DNA of 6,075 nt from Burkholderiales bacterium (GTDB taxonomy: Bacteria; Pseudomonadota; Gammaproteobacteria; Burkholderiales; Burkholderiaceae_D), in contig JACPVY010000385.1 in assembly GCA_016197345.1 (NCBI GenBank), positions 1-6,075 on the forward strand, in the 5' to 3' direction. The notes below the pieces were generated by a model, which had not been told where the DNA came from, searched no databases, and saw nothing but the letters and a program-made list of their open reading frames with translations. The translations under genes were made by a program, and so were the position numbers. Positions 1 to 6,075 of this stretch are shown here, piece after piece (within the stretch, counting starts at the first letter, position 1; each line of letters opens with the position of its first letter).

Positions 1-1830
1 AAGCTGTTTACGACCGTCACTGCGGCGATCCGCTCTTACGAACAAATCCGCGCCATTAATGCTAGCCGTCGCGGCTTGGATTTAATTGTCCACGCTAGTA
101 CAGAATTGATGGCTTTGCATGGGCTGCAAGATTTCGCCGCAGGCGTCATCATTCAAATCGCTGGCCTGCTCGGCTTAAAACCGGAAGGTTTGATTTGTGT
201 CCGCGAAGATCAAGATGGGCAACATCGCTTACTCGTCATCGCTGGTGGTGGCGTCTTCCGCGATCTCGTCAACCAGCCCGTAGAAAGTCTGAACAACGAA
301 CAAATCGCGAGCGCGCTCACTACCACGATGTTGCGACGAGAGAACCAGTACGAAACCGAATATACGACACTGTATTTTGCCGGGAAATCCGGGCGCGATT
401 TCGCCGCATATCTCGATACCGGCAACCGTCTATCAGAAATTGATCAGCGCTTATTAGAAGTCTTTTGCAGTAATATCTCAGTTGGCCTAGATAACGTCTT
501 ACTCGTCTCCCATTTGCATGATTTTGCGTTTTACGATCAACTCTGCAAACTCCCCAATCGTACCCGCCTAGTCGAAATTCTCGACGAATTTTTATCCAAG
601 CCGATTCAGGGCGAAACCACGCTCGCTTTAGTCGATATCGACCATTTTGCCGAAACGAATGATGCATTAGGCCATCAGTTTGGTGATTTGCTCTTGCTAG
701 CAGTTGCCAATCGTCTGCAATCACAACTCGGGGCGCAATTGACAGTGGGACGGGTCGGCGGTGATATTTTTTCGGTGCTAGGCGACCACCATCAAGTCAA
801 TCCTGAGCAAATTTTGTCGCTGTTTGCTTCGCCCTTTAGCATCGATGGGCAAGACGTGCAATTGTCGGCCACGATAGGCTTGGTTCGTCTTTCTGAATAC
901 GAGGGCGGTGGCGCGGATGCGCTCAAAGACGCTGATATCGCCTTAAAACGCGCCAAGATGCAACAACGCGCAGGCCATTTTTACTTCTCGCGTTCGATGG
1001 GCGTCGAAATTCGCGAACGGGTGCGCATGATGCACGCGCTACGTAGCGCCTTTGAAAAAACCCAATTATTTGTCGTCTATCAACCGCAAATTGATTTCAA
1101 GAGCCGCAAAACAGTGGGCGCGGAAGCTTTACTGCGTTGGCAAAACGACGAAGGCAAATTCATTTCGCCTGACCGCTTCATTCCCATCGCCGAATATTCC
1201 GGCATGATCATCGACCTCGGTGAATGGGTGATGCGCACCGCTTGCGCCGAGCTAGTGCGGCTGCGCAACCTAGGCTATACCGACTTCATGATGTCGATCA
1301 ATGTCTCGCAAGCACAATTTCGCCACCCGGGTTTTTTAACGATGGTCAGGCGTGCGTTGGCCGATACCAAAGCGCCGCCCGAATTTGTCGAACTCGAAAT
1401 TACCGAGTCGATGGCGATGGAAAAACCAGATGCCTTGATCAGCATGCTAGAGCAGATCAAGCAAATCGGCCTGTCGATTGCGATTGATGATTTTGGTACG
1501 GGCTTTTCTTCGCTCAGCTATTTGCAGCGTTTGCAGGTAGATAAGCTCAAAATAGACCGCGCCTTTGTGATCGAAATCACGGGGTCTGCGCGAGGTTCTA
1601 GCATTGCCGAAATGATTATCCAACTCGGACGCAATCTTGATTTAACCGTCATCGCTGAAGGTGTCGAGGATGAGCGTCAAGCAAAAATCCTGACAGATTT
1701 AGGTTGTCCTCTGGCGCAAGGCTTCTTATTTGCCAAGCCGATGGCTGCTCCGCAATTGATTGATTGGCTGAAACAACAAGACCAGGTGAACACGCTGGTG
1801 GCGGACCAAAGCAAGACTTTGCCCAATTAA
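1..1830 (+). CDS. Response-regulator-type c-di-GMP phosphodiesterase (DUF3369-GGDEF-EAL), 5' partial
   Basis: The frame is open from base 1 to the TAA at 1828-1830, giving 609 visible codons; the true start lies off the left edge. Codons about 18-172 resemble DUF3369 (RRGLDLIVHASTELMALHG, then DFAAGVIIQIAGLLGL), a domain known to follow a receiver domain in response regulators, so a missing N-terminal REC is inferred. Codons about 173-325 form a GGDEF domain (KLPNRTRL, LVDIDHF, NDALGHQFGD), but the signature is GGDIF at 757-771 and no RxxD inhibitory site precedes it, so cyclase activity is unlikely. Codons about 340-590 form an EAL domain with EALLR (E at 1123-1125), INVSQAQF, ELEITES, DDFGTGFSSL (1486-1515), LKIDRAF, AEGVE and QGFLFAKPM. 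These cover the usual metal-binding and catalytic residues, so it probably hydrolyses c-di-GMP to pGpG in the cytoplasm. The GGDIF domain may serve as a GTP-sensing regulatory module. The histidine kinase directly downstream is its likely partner. Confidence 0.93.
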   Translation, partial: KLFTTVTAAIRSYEQIRAINASRRGLDLIVHASTELMALHGLQDFAAGVIIQIAGLLGLKPEGLICVREDQDGQHRLLVIAGGGVFRDLVNQPVESLNNEQIASALTTTMLRRENQYETEYTTLYFAGKSGRDFAAYLDTGNRLSEIDQRLLEVFCSNISVGLDNVLLVSHLHDFAFYDQLCKLPNRTRLVEILDEFLSKPIQGETTLALVDIDHFAETNDALGHQFGDLLLLAVANRLQSQLGAQLTVGRVGGDIFSVLGDHHQVNPEQILSLFASPFSIDGQDVQLSATIGLVRLSEYEGGGADALKDADIALKRAKMQQRAGHFYFSRSMGVEIRERVRMMHALRSAFEKTQLFVVYQPQIDFKSRKTVGAEALLRWQNDEGKFISPDRFIPIAEYSGMIIDLGEWVMRTACAELVRLRNLGYTDFMMSINVSQAQFRHPGFLTMVRRALADTKAPPEFVELEITESMAMEKPDALISMLEQIKQIGLSIAIDDFGTGFSSLSYLQRLQVDKLKIDRAFVIEITGSARGSSIAEMIIQLGRNLDLTVIAEGVEDERQAKILTDLGCPLAQGFLFAKPMAAPQLIDWLKQQDQVNTLVADQSKTLPN

Positions 1831-1833
1831 ATC

Positions 1834-1923
1834 ATGGATGCCAGCCGCCTCTGCACCGCTCAAGATCGCTGGGCGGGAATAGCAGAATGGGCGGCAACGG
1901 CAGCAAGCGAGGTAGCCAAATGA
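1834..1923 (+). other. 29-codon in-frame continuation of the EAL gene, overlapping the kinase start
   Basis: Only one codon (ATC) after the EAL stop, an ATG at 1834 opens 29 codons in the same frame as the EAL gene, ending at TGA 1921-1923. The peptide starts MDASRLCTAQDRW and ends AATAASEVAK. Its stop overlaps the kinase ATG as ATGA (1920-1923), the usual arrangement of translationally coupled genes. No ribosome binding site precedes the ATG. It could be a former C-terminus of the EAL protein cut off by the TAA at 1828, a small coupling peptide made by reinitiation, or chance. I recognise no family. Confidence 0.2.
1909..1913 (+). promoter_or_regulatory. Ribosome binding site deciding the kinase start
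   Basis: GAGGT lies six bases before the ATG at 1920. This favours 1920 over the upstream in-frame starts at 1764 and 1887, which would add a low-complexity, Gly/Arg-rich, non-hydrophobic stretch ahead of the first membrane segment; the 1764 start would also overlap the EAL gene by 67 bases. Confidence 0.75.
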
Positions 1924-4900
1924 GTGGCTTTGCAGTCCGCAATTTGACCTTGAGGCGTGCCATTGTCTTGGCCGTTGTTGCGGGTTTATTGCTGCCTGCA
2001 ATTCTGATCGTGGGCTATTCGTATTTTCAGCGTTACGATTACGATGTTCGCAAACGGACGCAAGAAGCCTTATACCAACATGCCGATGTGCTAGCGAGCG
2101 GCTTGCAAGAAGCGCTTTGGAATGTTGATCGCGAAAGTGGCAATGCGCTGCTCACCTCGATGATGCGCAATGAAGATATTGTAGCGATTGATGTGCGCGA
2201 CAATAATCTCGGCATTTTTGTAGTCGGCGAAAAACCCGAACGCCGCCAAGGCTACACTCTCACAATTGAACGCAAAATTTCCTATCGCAAGACGGCGATA
2301 GGCTCGGTCAAACTCGAAGTCTCTAGCGCGAGGCAGCGCAAAATCATTCAAGAAAGCATGATTGAGTACCTGCTGGCCTTGGGTGCGCAAATCATGTTGG
2401 CGCTGATTTTGATTTTGATTTTGCTCGATCAACGCCTCGTCCGTCCCTTGCGTCGGCTCGCTGCGGGCGCTGAAAAGCTTGCTAGCGGCGCACTCGACAC
2501 CCCTTTTACTTGGCATCAACTGGATGAAATTGGCCATCTTAGCCAACGCCTAGAGAAAACCCGCATCAGCTTGCGCAATCTGTTTGCCGAGTTGGCCGAA
2601 AAAAATCAGCAACTGCAAGAAGACATCGAAAAACGCAAGCAAGTCGAAACCGAGTTACGCGAGCGCGAAGCCCGCATCCGCGCGCTCGTCGAGCAAAGTC
2701 CGATTGCGATTATTGAATGGGATTTGAATTTTTGCGTAATCGAATGGAATAGCGCCGCTGAACGTATTTTTGGCTATACCCGCGAACAAGCGCTAGGACG
2801 CCATGCAAGTTTTATCGTGCCGCAAAGCGCGCGCGCTTCTGGCGCTACGATTTTTCAAGAGTCAACCATTACTGTCAACGTCGCTACTGGCGTCAATGAA
2901 AATATGCGCTCCGATGGCAAGATCATTATTTGCCAGTGGAATAACAGCCACATCGCCAACGAAAGCGGACGCACTGGTCGTCTCTTGTCGATGGCACAAG
3001 AAATTACCGAACAACGCCGCGCAGAAGAAGCGCGCCACTGGTCAGAAGCAAAGTTTGCGGGCGCCTTCCAGTGCTACCCGGATTCGGTCTCGATTACCCG
3101 CTTTGGCGATGGCGTATTCCTCGACATCAATCAAGCGTTCGAAGTCACCACTGGCTATACAAGGGCTGAATTACTCGGTAAAAATGCGGTAGAAATGAAT
3201 GTCTGGGTCAATCTCGAAGAGCGCGTGGCCTTGCATGAATTACTCACCAAACACAATATGGTGTCGGATTTTAGCTGGAGCCTGCAAAACAAAGCAGGTG
3301 AAATGCGGCGGTGCTTGATCAACGCGACCTTGTTTTATATCGGCGTCGAAGCCTTCATGCTAGCGGTGGTGCGCGACGTCACCGATCAATTGCGCTTTGA
3401 AGCGCGCAAGGCAGAAGCGGATCGCGCCCTGCTCCGTTTAGCACAAGGGACACAAGCAATCGGCGCCAAGAACTTCTTCCAATTTCTGGTCTCGGATCTT
3501 GCCGCCGCGCTAGGCACCACCCACGCTTTTATCGCGCTCAAGGTGCCACATAACCCCGAACGCTTGCGCACCATGGCCTGCTATGCCTTTGGCGAGGCGC
3601 TAGAAGAGATGGAATTCGACGTCCATGGCACGCCTTCTGAGTTGATCTTGATCGACGGTTTATCGGTGTTTGAAGACGATATCTGCGAACTATTCCCACA
3701 TGACGCCAAACTGAATGAATTACGCTTGCGCAGTTTTGCCGGCGCACCATTAAAAGATACCAGCGGCAACGCGATTGGGATGCTTGCGGTGCAGCATATG
3801 CAGGCGCTGTCCAATCCTGATTTAGTCAGATCGCTGCTACAGGTATTTAGCGAACGTGCCGCGTCGGAGTTAGAACGCAAGCGCGCTGAAGAAGCGCTAC
3901 GCAATAGCGAACGCAGTTTTTCGACGATCTTCCACTCTTCGCCAGTGGCCATGAGCGTGATTGCAATTGAAGATAATTTCCGCGTCAAAGATGTCAACAT
4001 CGCCTTTGAACAATTGTTCCTGACGCCGCGCGCAACCGTAATCGGGCGGCCGTTGATGGAATTGGGCTTACATAGCGCCGCCGATGAAGAAAAGATGATT
4101 TCCGAAACGCTGCTGCGTGAAGATGCGCAAGAACACCATGAAATTTGGATGACGCGCGGCGATGGCAAGCAAATGTTTATGCAAGTATCGCAAAATTCAT
4201 TTTGCTTAATGGAGCAGCGCTTTGTCACCTCGGCGTTTGAAGACATCACTGAAAAATTCAACAACGAATTAGCGATTTATGACTTGAATATCAATCTTGA
4301 GCATCGAGTCGTAGAACGGACTGACGCGCTACAAAAAGCCAATAAAGAATTGGCCAGCACGCTAGAGACACTCAGCCGCGCACAAGAAGACTTGGTGCGT
4401 AGTGAAAAACTGGCTGCGCTAGGCTCGCTGGTGGCGGGGATCGCGCACGAACTCAATACCCCTATCGGTAATAGCTTGATGGTGGCGAGCACGCTAGTCG
4501 ATCAAACCCGCGAATTTGCAGCCAATATTAAAAATGGCTTAAAACGCTCGATGCTTGATAGCTATACGCTAGACGCCGCCAAGGCGGGCGACATCTTAGT
4601 GCGCAATCTTTTGCGCGCCGCTGATTTAGTGACCAGCTTTAAACAAGTTGCGATCGATCAAACCAGCTCGCAACGCCGCCGCTTTGTGCTGGATGAAGTG
4701 ATCGGCGAAATTTTACTGACCCTCTGGCCTGCCATCAAAAAAACCAATTTCCAAGTAGTGCAAGAAATCGCCGCTGAATTAATGATGGACAGTTACCCCG
4801 GCCCGCTGGGACAGGTTGTCACCAATCTCATCAACAATGCGTTAATTCACGGCTTTGAGGGACGCACCGAAGGGACAGTGCGCATTCATGGTCGCGCGAT

Positions 4901-5255
4901 TGATGAACACATGGTCGAATTGATACTAGAAGACGATGGCATTGGCATTCCAGCCGAAAACTTAAAACGCATTTATGACCCATTTTTCACCACGAAACTC
5001 GGTGCGGGTGGTTCTGGATTGGGCTTGAATATCACCCACAATATCGTCACTGGTTTGTTGGGTGGCCGTATTAGCGTCCATAGCGAAGTCGGGAGCGGCA
5101 CCCAATTCATTTTGCTGCTGCCGTTAGAAGCCCCTATGCCCCACAATGAAGATAAACCCGTCCACCCCATGGCGGCACAACTGATTGCAGCCCAACGCGA
5201 AGCCCAAGCCAGTGAGGCTATTCTGGCGAGCCAACAAGACGACTTTAAGCAGTAG
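1920..5255 (+). CDS. Membrane sensor histidine kinase with HAMP, three PAS and one GAF domain
   Basis: 1111 aa from the ATG at 1920. Residues about 14-34 are a first membrane segment (IVLAVVAGLLLPAILIVGY). Residues 37-148 are a periplasmic sensor region with an ALWNVD motif, of Cache/CHASE type by shape only. Residues 149-169 are a second membrane segment (ALILILILL) leading into HAMP (about 170-225, RLVRPLRRLAAGAEKLASG). A coiled coil (220-252) leads to PAS1 (about 253-366, ending MAQEITEQRRAEE) and PAS2 (about 375-490, ending VVRDVTDQ). GAF follows at about 505-655 and PAS3 at about 664-778 (ending AFEDITEKF). A coil (790-830) carries the dimerisation helix with H-box GIAHELNTPIGN, phospho-acceptor His843 (4446-4448). 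The ATPase domain has an N box (NLINNALIHGF, 969-979), G1 (DDGIGIP, 1005-1011), F box (DPFFTTK) and G2 (GSGLGLNI), all intact, so it should be an active inner-membrane kinase. A 40-residue polar tail follows the ATPase; there is no receiver or Hpt domain, so it needs a partner in trans, most simply the upstream EAL protein. The signal sensed cannot be read from sequence. Confidence 0.95.
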   Translation: MSGFAVRNLTLRRAIVLAVVAGLLLPAILIVGYSYFQRYDYDVRKRTQEALYQHADVLASGLQEALWNVDRESGNALLTSMMRNEDIVAIDVRDNNLGIFVVGEKPERRQGYTLTIERKISYRKTAIGSVKLEVSSARQRKIIQESMIEYLLALGAQIMLALILILILLDQRLVRPLRRLAAGAEKLASGALDTPFTWHQLDEIGHLSQRLEKTRISLRNLFAELAEKNQQLQEDIEKRKQVETELREREARIRALVEQSPIAIIEWDLNFCVIEWNSAAERIFGYTREQALGRHASFIVPQSARASGATIFQESTITVNVATGVNENMRSDGKIIICQWNNSHIANESGRTGRLLSMAQEITEQRRAEEARHWSEAKFAGAFQCYPDSVSITRFGDGVFLDINQAFEVTTGYTRAELLGKNAVEMNVWVNLEERVALHELLTKHNMVSDFSWSLQNKAGEMRRCLINATLFYIGVEAFMLAVVRDVTDQLRFEARKAEADRALLRLAQGTQAIGAKNFFQFLVSDLAAALGTTHAFIALKVPHNPERLRTMACYAFGEALEEMEFDVHGTPSELILIDGLSVFEDDICELFPHDAKLNELRLRSFAGAPLKDTSGNAIGMLAVQHMQALSNPDLVRSLLQVFSERAASELERKRAEEALRNSERSFSTIFHSSPVAMSVIAIEDNFRVKDVNIAFEQLFLTPRATVIGRPLMELGLHSAADEEKMISETLLREDAQEHHEIWMTRGDGKQMFMQVSQNSFCLMEQRFVTSAFEDITEKFNNELAIYDLNINLEHRVVERTDALQKANKELASTLETLSRAQEDLVRSEKLAALGSLVAGIAHELNTPIGNSLMVASTLVDQTREFAANIKNGLKRSMLDSYTLDAAKAGDILVRNLLRAADLVTSFKQVAIDQTSSQRRRFVLDEVIGEILLTLWPAIKKTNFQVVQEIAAELMMDSYPGPLGQVVTNLINNALIHGFEGRTEGTVRIHGRAIDEHMVELILEDDGIGIPAENLKRIYDPFFTTKLGAGGSGLGLNITHNIVTGLLGGRISVHSEVGSGTQFILLLPLEAPMPHNEDKPVHPMAAQLIAAQREAQASEAILASQQDDFKQ
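2405..2422 (+). repeat. Three tandem GATTTT hexamers in the second membrane helix
   Basis: GATTTT occurs three times head to tail inside the kinase gene, coding the alternating Leu-Ile run of membrane segment 2 (LILILIL). Gain or loss of one unit would keep the frame but change the helix by two residues just before HAMP. Such repeats also arise simply from coding Leu/Ile runs. Confidence 0.85.
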
Positions 5256-5319
5256 ATAGAAGATTCCAGCGGTCAAACTCCTCCGCACCAGCGAGACAAT
5301 CGCAAAAGATGCTTTGGTT

Positions 5320-5349
5320 TTTCGTGGGGTTTCGCAAGGTTTCGTAGGG
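5320..5349 (+). repeat. Three imperfect 10-base tandem repeats
   Basis: TTTCGTGGGG, TTTCGCAAGG and TTTCGTAGGG follow each other without a gap, sharing TTTCG and a G-rich end. They sit directly before the REP-like hairpin and may be part of the same repeat unit. Confidence 0.75.
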
Positions 5350-5357
5350 CATCATAG

Positions 5358-5376
5358 GGTGGGCGCCTCGCCCACC
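5358..5376. repeat. REP-like palindrome
   Basis: GGTGGGCG (5358-5365) and CGCCCACC (5369-5376) form a perfect 8-bp, GC-rich stem with loop CCT. ATAG sits immediately before the stem and GTAG at 5344-5347; a GTAG-type tetranucleotide 5' of the hairpin is the known hallmark of REP sequences mobilised by RAYT transposases. No T-run follows, so it is not an intrinsic terminator, but it could stabilise the 3' end of the kinase mRNA. Only one copy is visible here, so repeat status in the genome is inferred. Confidence 0.6.
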
Positions 5377-5477
5377 ATTGCCGATGCTCAATACAAATAC
5401 TATTTTCAGCATGGAAACTTAAAAAAATTATCGCAACATTTCAACAATCAACAGCGATGGACACAAACCCGAACAGC

Positions 5478-5495
5478 GACGGCTAAGCTGCCGTC
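5478..5495. repeat. Small inverted repeat
   Basis: GACGGC (5478-5483) and GCCGTC (5490-5495) form a 6-bp GC-rich stem around loop TAAGCT. No T-run follows. It may be a second hairpin of the REP-like region or chance. Confidence 0.4.
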
Positions 5496-5546
5496 CGCCC
5501 ATACGAAAAGCAACAACACCTTTCGCCACAGCCGCATCGAGCGTTA

Positions 5547-5577
5547 AAAGCATGCTTTATGCGAAAACAAGTACAAT
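5547..5577 (+). promoter_or_regulatory. Possible -10 box with upstream 12-base palindrome
   Basis: TACAAT at 5572-5577 matches five of six bases of the sigma70 -10 consensus and is followed by CGCGCC. No -35 like TTGACA is found at 16-18 bases. Instead a perfect palindrome AAAGCATGCTTT (5547-5558) covers the -35 position, where a regulator could bind. A transcript from here would start near 5584 and could run to the terminator at 5754-5784. Confidence 0.25.
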
Positions 5578-5637
5578 CGCGCCCGAAAGCCCTCGTTTTA
5601 CGAGCAGATTGAGCCTGAAATTGATTGCACGACCGCA

Positions 5638-5727
5638 ATGATGTCATCGTTTGAATTTATACTTCCGTTAAAACATTCATGTTATGGCAATTATTGTTAT
5701 CAATTTAATCTCAAAATAAGGCAATAG
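5638..5727 (+). other. 29-codon small open frame before the terminator
   Basis: Two ATG codons in a row (5638, 5641) open a frame ending at TAG 5725-5727, 26 bases before the terminator stem. The peptide begins MMSSFEFILPLKHS and is rich in aromatic residues and Cys (CYGNYCYQF). No ribosome binding site is seen and the A+T-rich composition resembles the surrounding noncoding sequence, so coding is doubtful; the position just before a terminator is the only support. Confidence 0.12.
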
Positions 5728-5753
5728 CTTCCCCATCAGAACAAAACAATTCT

Positions 5754-5784
5754 GCACTGAAATTTTTCAGTGCTTTTATTTCTT
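5754..5784 (+). terminator. Strong Rho-independent terminator
   Basis: GCACTGAA (5754-5761) and TTCAGTGC (5766-5773) form a perfect 8-bp stem with loop ATTT, extendable by one A-T pair, followed at once by TTTTATTTCTT (5774-5784). On the opposite strand the tail is AGAATTGTTTTGT, a poorer T-tract, so the + direction is preferred. It ends either the two-component operon, with an unusually long 3' untranslated region of about 500 bases, or a small RNA, and it insulates the next gene. Confidence 0.82.
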
Positions 5785-5800
5785 CAACATGACATTTTTC

Positions 5801-5830
5801 TTGACGGATCAAAAGGCTCTTACGTACACT
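5801..5830 (+). promoter_or_regulatory. Putative sigma70 promoter of the exported-protein gene
   Basis: TTGACG (5801-5806, five of six consensus bases) and TACACT (5825-5830, four of six) are separated by 18 bases. Transcription would begin near 5837, leaving an untranslated leader of about 60 bases before the ATG at 5897. It starts 16 bases after the terminator's T-run, as expected for an independent unit. Confidence 0.5.
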
Positions 5831-5896
5831 CGCAAAACCGTTCGAGAACCATTGGCAATAGCCATACCATTGTCAATTTAACCATATCGGAAACCC

Positions 5897-6075
5897 ATGC
5901 GCCCATCTCTACTGCACACCTCGCTCATGGCGACATTCGCTTTGCTGGCAAGCTCCACCCACGCTAACGACCTCTCTCTCGCACCGACCAGCTTACAATT
6001 AAAGCTCGCTAACATCGATTCGGCTGCAGGATTGAACGCAGAAACGGCAAACCCGCCGCAACTGACGCTGGAAGA
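5897..6075 (+). CDS. Exported protein of unknown function, 3' partial
   Basis: An open frame of 59 codons runs from the ATG at 5897 off the right edge; a stop in frame at 5879-5881 makes this the first possible start. The N-terminus is a plausible Sec signal peptide: short n-region with Arg2, hydrophobic core LMATFALLA (10-18), then SSTHA with likely cleavage after Ala23 before NDLSLAP. There is no lipobox Cys, so a periplasmic or outer-membrane protein is expected. The ribosome binding site is weak (GGAAA at 5889-5893, spacing short); ATG 5927 is a possible but less likely start because it removes the n-region. The mature part visible (NDLSLAPTSLQLKLANIDS) shows no family I recognise. It has its own promoter and follows a terminator, so a link to the kinase pair is not implied. 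Confidence 0.72.
   Translation, partial: MRPSLLHTSLMATFALLASSTHANDLSLAPTSLQLKLANIDSAAGLNAETANPPQLTLE

Larger units (their letters stand above)
5584..5784 (+). ncRNA. Candidate small RNA of about 200 nt
   Basis: The strong terminator at 5754-5784 has no clear protein gene within 500 bases upstream on its strand, and a possible -10 box lies at 5572-5577. Together they would bound an RNA of about 200 nt, with a small 5-bp hairpin near its start (CTCGT 5592-5596, ACGAG 5600-5604). I recognise no known RNA family in it. The alternative is that the region is merely the long 3' tail of the kinase operon mRNA. Confidence 0.2.
5699..5881. repeat. Short direct repeats flanking the terminator and promoter
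   Basis: TCAATTTAA occurs at 5700-5708 and 5873-5881, each preceded by GGCAAT (5686-5691 and 5854-5859) at slightly different spacing. GGCAATAGC also occurs at 5720-5728 and 5854-5862. The second cluster lies in the leader of the exported-protein gene, just before its start. It may be a duplicated regulatory element or chance in A+T-rich DNA. Confidence 0.3.
5256..5896. other. Intergenic region of 641 bases without a convincing protein gene
   Basis: Neither strand carries a coding-like frame with a ribosome binding site. The first half (5256-5550) holds tandem repeats and hairpins; the second half (about 5640-5800) is clearly richer in A+T and holds a strong terminator followed by a promoter for the next gene. 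Open frames at 5314-5547 and 5770-5967 translate repeats or low-quality sequence and are not listed as genes. The length, well above a typical spacer, leaves room for a small RNA or for remains of a decayed gene or repeat. Confidence 0.7.

Noticed and set aside
76..78. TTG as the start of the EAL protein
   Set aside because: The frame stays open with DUF3369-like sequence back to base 1 (KLFTTVTAAIRSYEQIRAIN), so the gene continues beyond the left edge.
1764..1919. N-terminal extension of the kinase from ATG 1764 or 1887
   Set aside because: It would overlap the EAL gene or add a Gly/Arg-rich stretch unlike coding sequence, and the good ribosome binding site points to ATG 1920.
3581..4264. 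227-codon open frame on the - strand inside the kinase gene
   Set aside because: It is antisense to the GAF and PAS3 coding sequence, is Ser/Arg-rich and has no recognisable domain; a frame shadow.
5303..5322. Weak hairpin CAAAAG/CTTTGG followed by five T, as terminator of the kinase gene
   Set aside because: The stem has a mismatch, only two G-C pairs and a three-base loop, too weak for an intrinsic terminator.
5314..5547. 77-codon open frame on the + strand
   Set aside because: It translates the TTTCG repeats and the REP-like hairpin (VGASPTIADAQ is typical of translated repeats), has no ribosome binding site and no domain.
5256..5896. CRISPR array, tRNA or insertion sequence in the intergenic region
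   Set aside because: No regularly spaced repeats of 25-40 bases, no cloverleaf with a CCA-type end, and no transposase frame or terminal inverted repeats were found by eye.
5770..5967. 65-codon open frame on the + strand
   Set aside because: It starts inside the terminator, crosses the promoter and overlaps the signal-peptide gene in another frame; the peptide looks non-coding.

Overview
The window looks like a chromosomal piece of a Gram-negative proteobacterium, most likely a betaproteobacterium (Burkholderiales, perhaps Oxalobacteraceae-like). This is inferred from roughly balanced base composition judged by eye, the style of the signalling proteins, a DUF3369-type response-regulator architecture, and a REP-like GGTGGGC/GCCCACC palindrome. 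No marker gene fixes the taxon.

Layout. (1) Positions 1-1830 hold the 3' part of a cyclic-di-GMP effector gene, open through the left edge. Its visible order is DUF3369-like region, degenerate GGDEF domain (GGDIF), then an EAL domain whose main catalytic residues look intact. By analogy with this family, a receiver domain probably lies off the left edge. (2) Positions 1920-5255 hold a large membrane-bound hybrid-sensor-type histidine kinase of 1111 aa: TM, periplasmic domain, TM, HAMP, PAS, PAS, GAF, PAS, HisKA, HATPase, with no receiver domain of its own. It begins 89 bases after the first gene stops, with a good ribosome binding site, and its ATG overlaps the TGA of a 29-codon in-frame continuation of the first gene. 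(3) Positions 5256-5896 are a 641-base gap without a convincing protein gene. It contains a 10-base tandem repeat, a REP-like hairpin, smaller palindromes, a possible -10 box, a strong intrinsic terminator at 5754-5784, and a sigma70-type promoter at 5801-5830. (4) Positions 5897-6075 hold the start of a new gene with a signal peptide, cut by the right edge and not identified.

How they work together. The first two genes read as a co-transcribed two-component pair. The kinase would sense a periplasmic signal plus cytoplasmic cues through PAS/GAF, then phosphorylate the receiver of the upstream EAL protein, which would lower c-di-GMP. This is inference from architecture and adjacency. The exported protein is separated by a terminator and its own promoter, so it is a different transcription unit.

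I see no clearly novel system. The points most worth a second look are the 29-codon overlapping extension between the two genes and the possible small RNA ending at the strong terminator.
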